Of a DNA stretch of 8,433 nucleotides, positions 6,427 through 8,433 are shown piece after piece. Both the position numbers and the translations under genes were made by a program. The DNA is taken from NCBI GenBank assembly GCA_964534995.1, contig CAZHSC010000115.1, forward strand, positions 1 to 8,433, read 5' to 3'. The first letter of the stretch is position 1. The number at the start of each line of letters is the position of its first letter. The notes beneath the pieces are model-generated. The model was not told where the DNA came from, made no database searches, and saw only the letters and a program-made list of their open reading frames with translations. The stretch is from JAJTFW01 sp964534995. Lineage in GTDB: Bacteria > Bacteroidota > Bacteroidia > AKYH767-A > OLB10.

Positions 6427-7089
6427 ATGAAAAAAATATTTATGATGCTGTTGATGCTGTTGTTTTCAGCATCATCCCCTGCACAGAAAATTTCTGTGGA
6501 TTATGCGCTCGACCAGCTGGGTGAAGGCTATAATCCTACTTTCCGGGTGAAGATTCCACATGCCACCGAAAAACTCATTGATAAAAAATGGACCGGCTTC
6601 CTCAAGGATAACAATGCCAAAGTGCGGAGTTCCAAAGGTCAGATCAAGGGTGAAAATGCAGTCATCAAGGGCCTGGGTCCTGAAACATTGCAGATTTACT
6701 CCAGGCTGATTGAAGATGAAGATGGGATGTTGTTAAAGGTCGCGGTGGAAAAGGCGGGTGTTTTCGTCTCCCCTACTTCGGAACCGGACTATCACAAAAG
6801 GCTTGAAACTATATTGCTGGATTTTGCATTGACACATGCCAGGATCGGGTTAAACGAAAAGCTGGAGGATGCTACCGAATTGCTGGAAGACAATCAGAAA
6901 GAACAGAAGAACCTGGTAAAGACCAACGAGCGCCTGGCAAATGATAATGAATCCATGAAAAAGAAAATCTCGGAAAACGAAAATACCATAAAGGAAAATA
7001 CAAAGAAATCCGAAGAATTGTTACTGAAGATTGAAGCGCAGCAAAAGAGCCTGGAAATACTTAGAGGAAAATACACGGAATTGAAATAA
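6427..7089 (+). CDS. Secreted coiled-coil protein of unknown function
   Basis: I do not recognise a named family. The 220-residue product starts with a signal peptide: MKK, a hydrophobic core IFMMLLMLLFSA, and a likely cleavage after SSPAQ at residue 20, a pattern frequent in Bacteroidota. There is no cysteine, so it is not a lipoprotein. Residues 21-135 form a globular part rich in beta-prone stretches (PTFRVKIP, ETLQIYSRLI, GMLLKVAVEKAGVFVSP). Residues 143-220 are highly charged and helical, rich in E, K, N and L, with spacing typical of a coiled coil. The product is expected in the periplasm, perhaps as an oligomer or scaffold; that is inference. It lies 21 bp after the DUF502 gene, and its TAA overlaps the ATG of tdh by one base, implying translational coupling. 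Confidence 0.85.
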   Translation: MKKIFMMLLMLLFSASSPAQKISVDYALDQLGEGYNPTFRVKIPHATEKLIDKKWTGFLKDNNAKVRSSKGQIKGENAVIKGLGPETLQIYSRLIEDEDGMLLKVAVEKAGVFVSPTSEPDYHKRLETILLDFALTHARIGLNEKLEDATELLEDNQKEQKNLVKTNERLANDNESMKKKISENENTIKENTKKSEELLLKIEAQQKSLEILRGKYTELK

Positions 7090-8060
7090 TGGATATGTCA
7101 AACGGTGATACAATATTGGTGCTCGGAGCCGCCGGGCAAATAGGAACGGATCTGGTTGCTACCTTACGAGATATTCACGGAGGAGGCAGGGTGATCGCTA
7201 CGGATGTGAAGGAGCAGGAGGGCTTTCTTGCCGAGAGCGGCCCTTTTATCAAACTGGATGTGCTCGATGCGCAGGCGGTGGCGGATGTGATCCGCACCCA
7301 CAAGGTGAAAGAGGTTTACCTGCTGGCCGCATTGCTCAGCGCTACTGCCGAGCAAAAGATGAAAGCAGCCTGGCGTCTGAATATGGAGGGGTTGTTTGTA
7401 CTGCTCGATCTGGCAAAAGAGCTGGGAGGCATGAAAATTTTCTGGCCGTCCAGTATAGCCGTCTTTGGTCCCAGTACCCCCCGCGACATGACACCACAGT
7501 ATACGGTAATGGAACCCACCACCGTTTACGGAATCAGTAAACAGGCAGGCGAACGCTGGTGTGAATATTATTTCAACAAATTCGGTGTTGACGTGCGTAG
7601 TATCCGCTATCCCGGCCTTATCAGTTATAAAGCCCACCCCGGCGGTGGCACTACCGATTACGCGGTTGACATTTACCATCAGGCGCTCGATAAAGGTCAC
7701 TATACCTGTTTCCTGAAAGAGGACACCGCTTTGCCCATGATGTATATGCCCGATGCCATCAGAGCTACCCTGGAATTGATGGCGGCACCTGCCGAAAAGG
7801 TGAAAATCCGCAGCAGCTATAACCTGGGAGGTATCAGCTTTACTCCGGCAGAGATCGCGCGGGAGATTGCCAAACATCTGCCCGGCTTCCGCATCGACTA
7901 CGCTCCCGATTTTCGTCAGGAGATCGCCGACTCCTGGCCAAACAGTATCGATGATTCACGCGCGCAGCAGGATTGGGGTTTCCGCTGTCAGTATGACCTG
8001 TCTTCAATGACCACTGATATGCTCACTCATCTGAAAAATGCACGGCAAATATCAGGGTAG
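7089..8060 (+). CDS. tdh: L-threonine 3-dehydrogenase, SDR type
   Basis: Oxidises L-threonine to 2-amino-3-ketobutyrate with NAD+; that product is normally cleaved by glycine C-acetyltransferase (Kbl) to glycine and acetyl-CoA. The 323-residue protein is an extended short-chain dehydrogenase: nucleotide-binding GAAGQIG at 13-19, D39 after strand 2 favouring NAD, PSSIAVFGP at 120-128, and catalytic Y147-x3-K151 (YGISK). RYPGLIS (173-179), PGGGTTDYA (184-192), LPMMYMPD (215-222), SFTPAEIA and DSWP (281-284) match the short-chain threonine dehydrogenases known from animals, trypanosomes and bacteria, rather than UDP-sugar epimerases. It is unrelated to the zinc-dependent Tdh of E. coli. ATG 7089 overlaps the previous stop as TAATG; ATG 7095 is an alternative start two codons in. 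No kbl gene is seen in the 373 bp downstream. Confidence 0.93.
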   Translation: MDMSNGDTILVLGAAGQIGTDLVATLRDIHGGGRVIATDVKEQEGFLAESGPFIKLDVLDAQAVADVIRTHKVKEVYLLAALLSATAEQKMKAAWRLNMEGLFVLLDLAKELGGMKIFWPSSIAVFGPSTPRDMTPQYTVMEPTTVYGISKQAGERWCEYYFNKFGVDVRSIRYPGLISYKAHPGGGTTDYAVDIYHQALDKGHYTCFLKEDTALPMMYMPDAIRATLELMAAPAEKVKIRSSYNLGGISFTPAEIAREIAKHLPGFRIDYAPDFRQEIADSWPNSIDDSRAQQDWGFRCQYDLSSMTTDMLTHLKNARQISG

Positions 8061-8090
8061 GGCAGCTATTGAATATAATAAAACTATTTT

Positions 8091-8106
8091 AAAGAAAATC
8101 TTTTTT
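8091..8106 (+). terminator. Possible weak terminator after tdh
   Basis: AAAGA (8091-8095) can pair with TCTTT (8099-8103) around the loop AAA, followed by three more T residues. The stem is AT-rich and short, so it may be only A/T-rich sequence, but it is the best candidate in the 60 bp after the tdh stop codon. Confidence 0.25.
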
Positions 8107-8120
8107 ACATTATCTGTTAG

Positions 8121-8433
8121 ATGAAAACAAAATCAATCCGTCTTTCAATTCGCAACGCTACGCCTCTACTCAAAGGCGCTATGACTCCGCTCAGCGTCTC
8201 AGTGCCTCTACGTGAAACCCCTGAGAATATAAATCAAAAGAATAAGCTTAATCAAACTCACTCTGCATCTACCCACTGCGTCTTAGCGCCTCCCGAGGTT
8301 TCTTTCTCCGAATTCCACTCGGGATCTTCACTAGGTTACGATCCGCGTGAAACCCCTGAGAATATAAATCAAAAGAATAAGCTTAATCAAACTCACTCTG
8401 CATCTACCCACTGCGTCTTAGCGCCTCCCGAGG
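8121..8433 (+). CDS. Open frame cut by window edge, two 45-residue repeats; doubtful gene
   Basis: An ATG at 8121 opens a frame that runs without a stop for 104 codons to the window end. Residues 1-30 (MKTKSIRLSIRN then TPLLKGAMTPLSVSVPL) precede a repeat beginning at R31 (RETPENINQKNKLNQ) and again at R76. The period is 45 residues because the underlying DNA repeat of 135 bp is a multiple of three. One cysteine (THCVLAPPE) occurs per repeat. I recognise no domain, signal peptide or membrane segment. The upstream TATCTGTT differs from TAnnTTTG at two positions, and no ribosome binding site is visible. The DNA carries the same repeat core as the non-coding region at 68-111, which argues for a chance frame through repeat DNA. 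The in-frame period and open frame argue for a gene. I lean towards non-coding. Confidence 0.25.
   Translation, partial: MKTKSIRLSIRNATPLLKGAMTPLSVSVPLRETPENINQKNKLNQTHSASTHCVLAPPEVSFSEFHSGSSLGYDPRETPENINQKNKLNQTHSASTHCVLAPPE
8188..8219 (+). repeat. Copy of the repeat core, right side
   Basis: CGCTCAGCGTCTCAGTGCC followed by TCTACGTGAAACC matches the left-end cores at 68-111 and 364-404, in the same orientation. Diverged partial copies follow at 8276-8302 (CTGCGTCTTAGCGCCTC) and at 8411-8433. The gene block is therefore flanked on both sides by the same repeat family. Confidence 0.7.
8211..8298 (+). repeat. 88-bp exact direct repeat, copy 1
   Basis: From CGTGAAACCCCTGAGAATAT to GCGCCTCCCGAGG this segment is identical, base for base, to 8346-8433. 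The period is 135 bp, the spacer 47 bp. The spacer includes the right arm of an inverted pair, TCCCGAG (8291-8297) with CTCGGGA (8318-8324), a 7-bp stem with a 20-nt loop. Confidence 0.95.
8346..8433 (+). repeat. 88-bp exact direct repeat, copy 2 (meets window end)
   Basis: Identical to 8211-8298 up to the last base of the window, so the true repeat may be longer and further copies may follow. The lack of any difference implies a recent duplication, ongoing homogenisation, or an assembly artefact. Confidence 0.95.

Noticed and set aside
7164..7877. 237-codon open frame on the minus strand opposite tdh
   Set aside because: It is antisense to tdh, whose motifs are unmistakable; composition is that of a shadow frame.
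8211..8433. CRISPR array or integron-like site
   Set aside because: Only two repeats of 88 bp with one 47-bp spacer, no short palindromic repeats of CRISPR length, and no cas or integrase gene nearby.

Overview
The window looks like chromosomal DNA of a member of the Bacteroidota, probably from the Chitinophagales/Sphingobacteriia side. The evidence is indirect. Start codons lack convincing Shine-Dalgarno sequences and instead have TAnnTTTG-like elements, the -7 consensus of this phylum, 3 to 5 nt upstream. A predicted signal peptide ends in Ala-Gln, the methyltransferase is of a kind I associate with Bacteroidota, and the threonine dehydrogenase is the short-chain type common there. There are no rRNA or tRNA genes, transposases, CRISPR arrays or phage genes.

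Layout. Positions 1-982 are gene-free and built from repeats: two tandem compound units of about 290 bp, each ending in a 7-bp GCTGCTN-type array, then an 8-bp array and an inverted copy of the same repeat core. Next is polA on the minus strand (983-3799), encoding a full DNA polymerase I with all three activities. A 272-bp divergent spacer (3800-4071) holds small direct and inverted repeats and a GCAA-capped hairpin. A small MmcQ/YjbR-family gene follows on the plus strand (4072-4425). It converges on a minus-strand SAM-dependent methyltransferase gene with a likely THUMP-like C-terminus (4543-5733). Divergent from that is a plus-strand cluster: a DUF502 membrane protein (5824-6405), a secreted coiled-coil protein of unknown function (6427-7089), and an SDR-type L-threonine 3-dehydrogenase (7089-8060), the last two overlapping as TAATG.

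The right end (8061-8433) returns to repeat DNA carrying the same core as the left end, here with an exact 88-bp direct repeat of period 135 bp. Because 135 is a multiple of three, a reading frame opened at 8121 stays open through both copies to the window edge. It is either a repeat-containing protein gene cut by the edge or a chance frame through repeat DNA.

The genes are mostly housekeeping: DNA replication and repair (polA), probable RNA modification (methyltransferase), membrane function (DUF502) and threonine catabolism (tdh). They do not form one pathway. I see no clear new defence, mobile or biosynthetic system. The least explained parts are the repeat family flanking the gene block, the repeat-encoded open frame at the right edge, and the promoter elements almost touching start codons, which suggest leaderless or nearly leaderless mRNAs.
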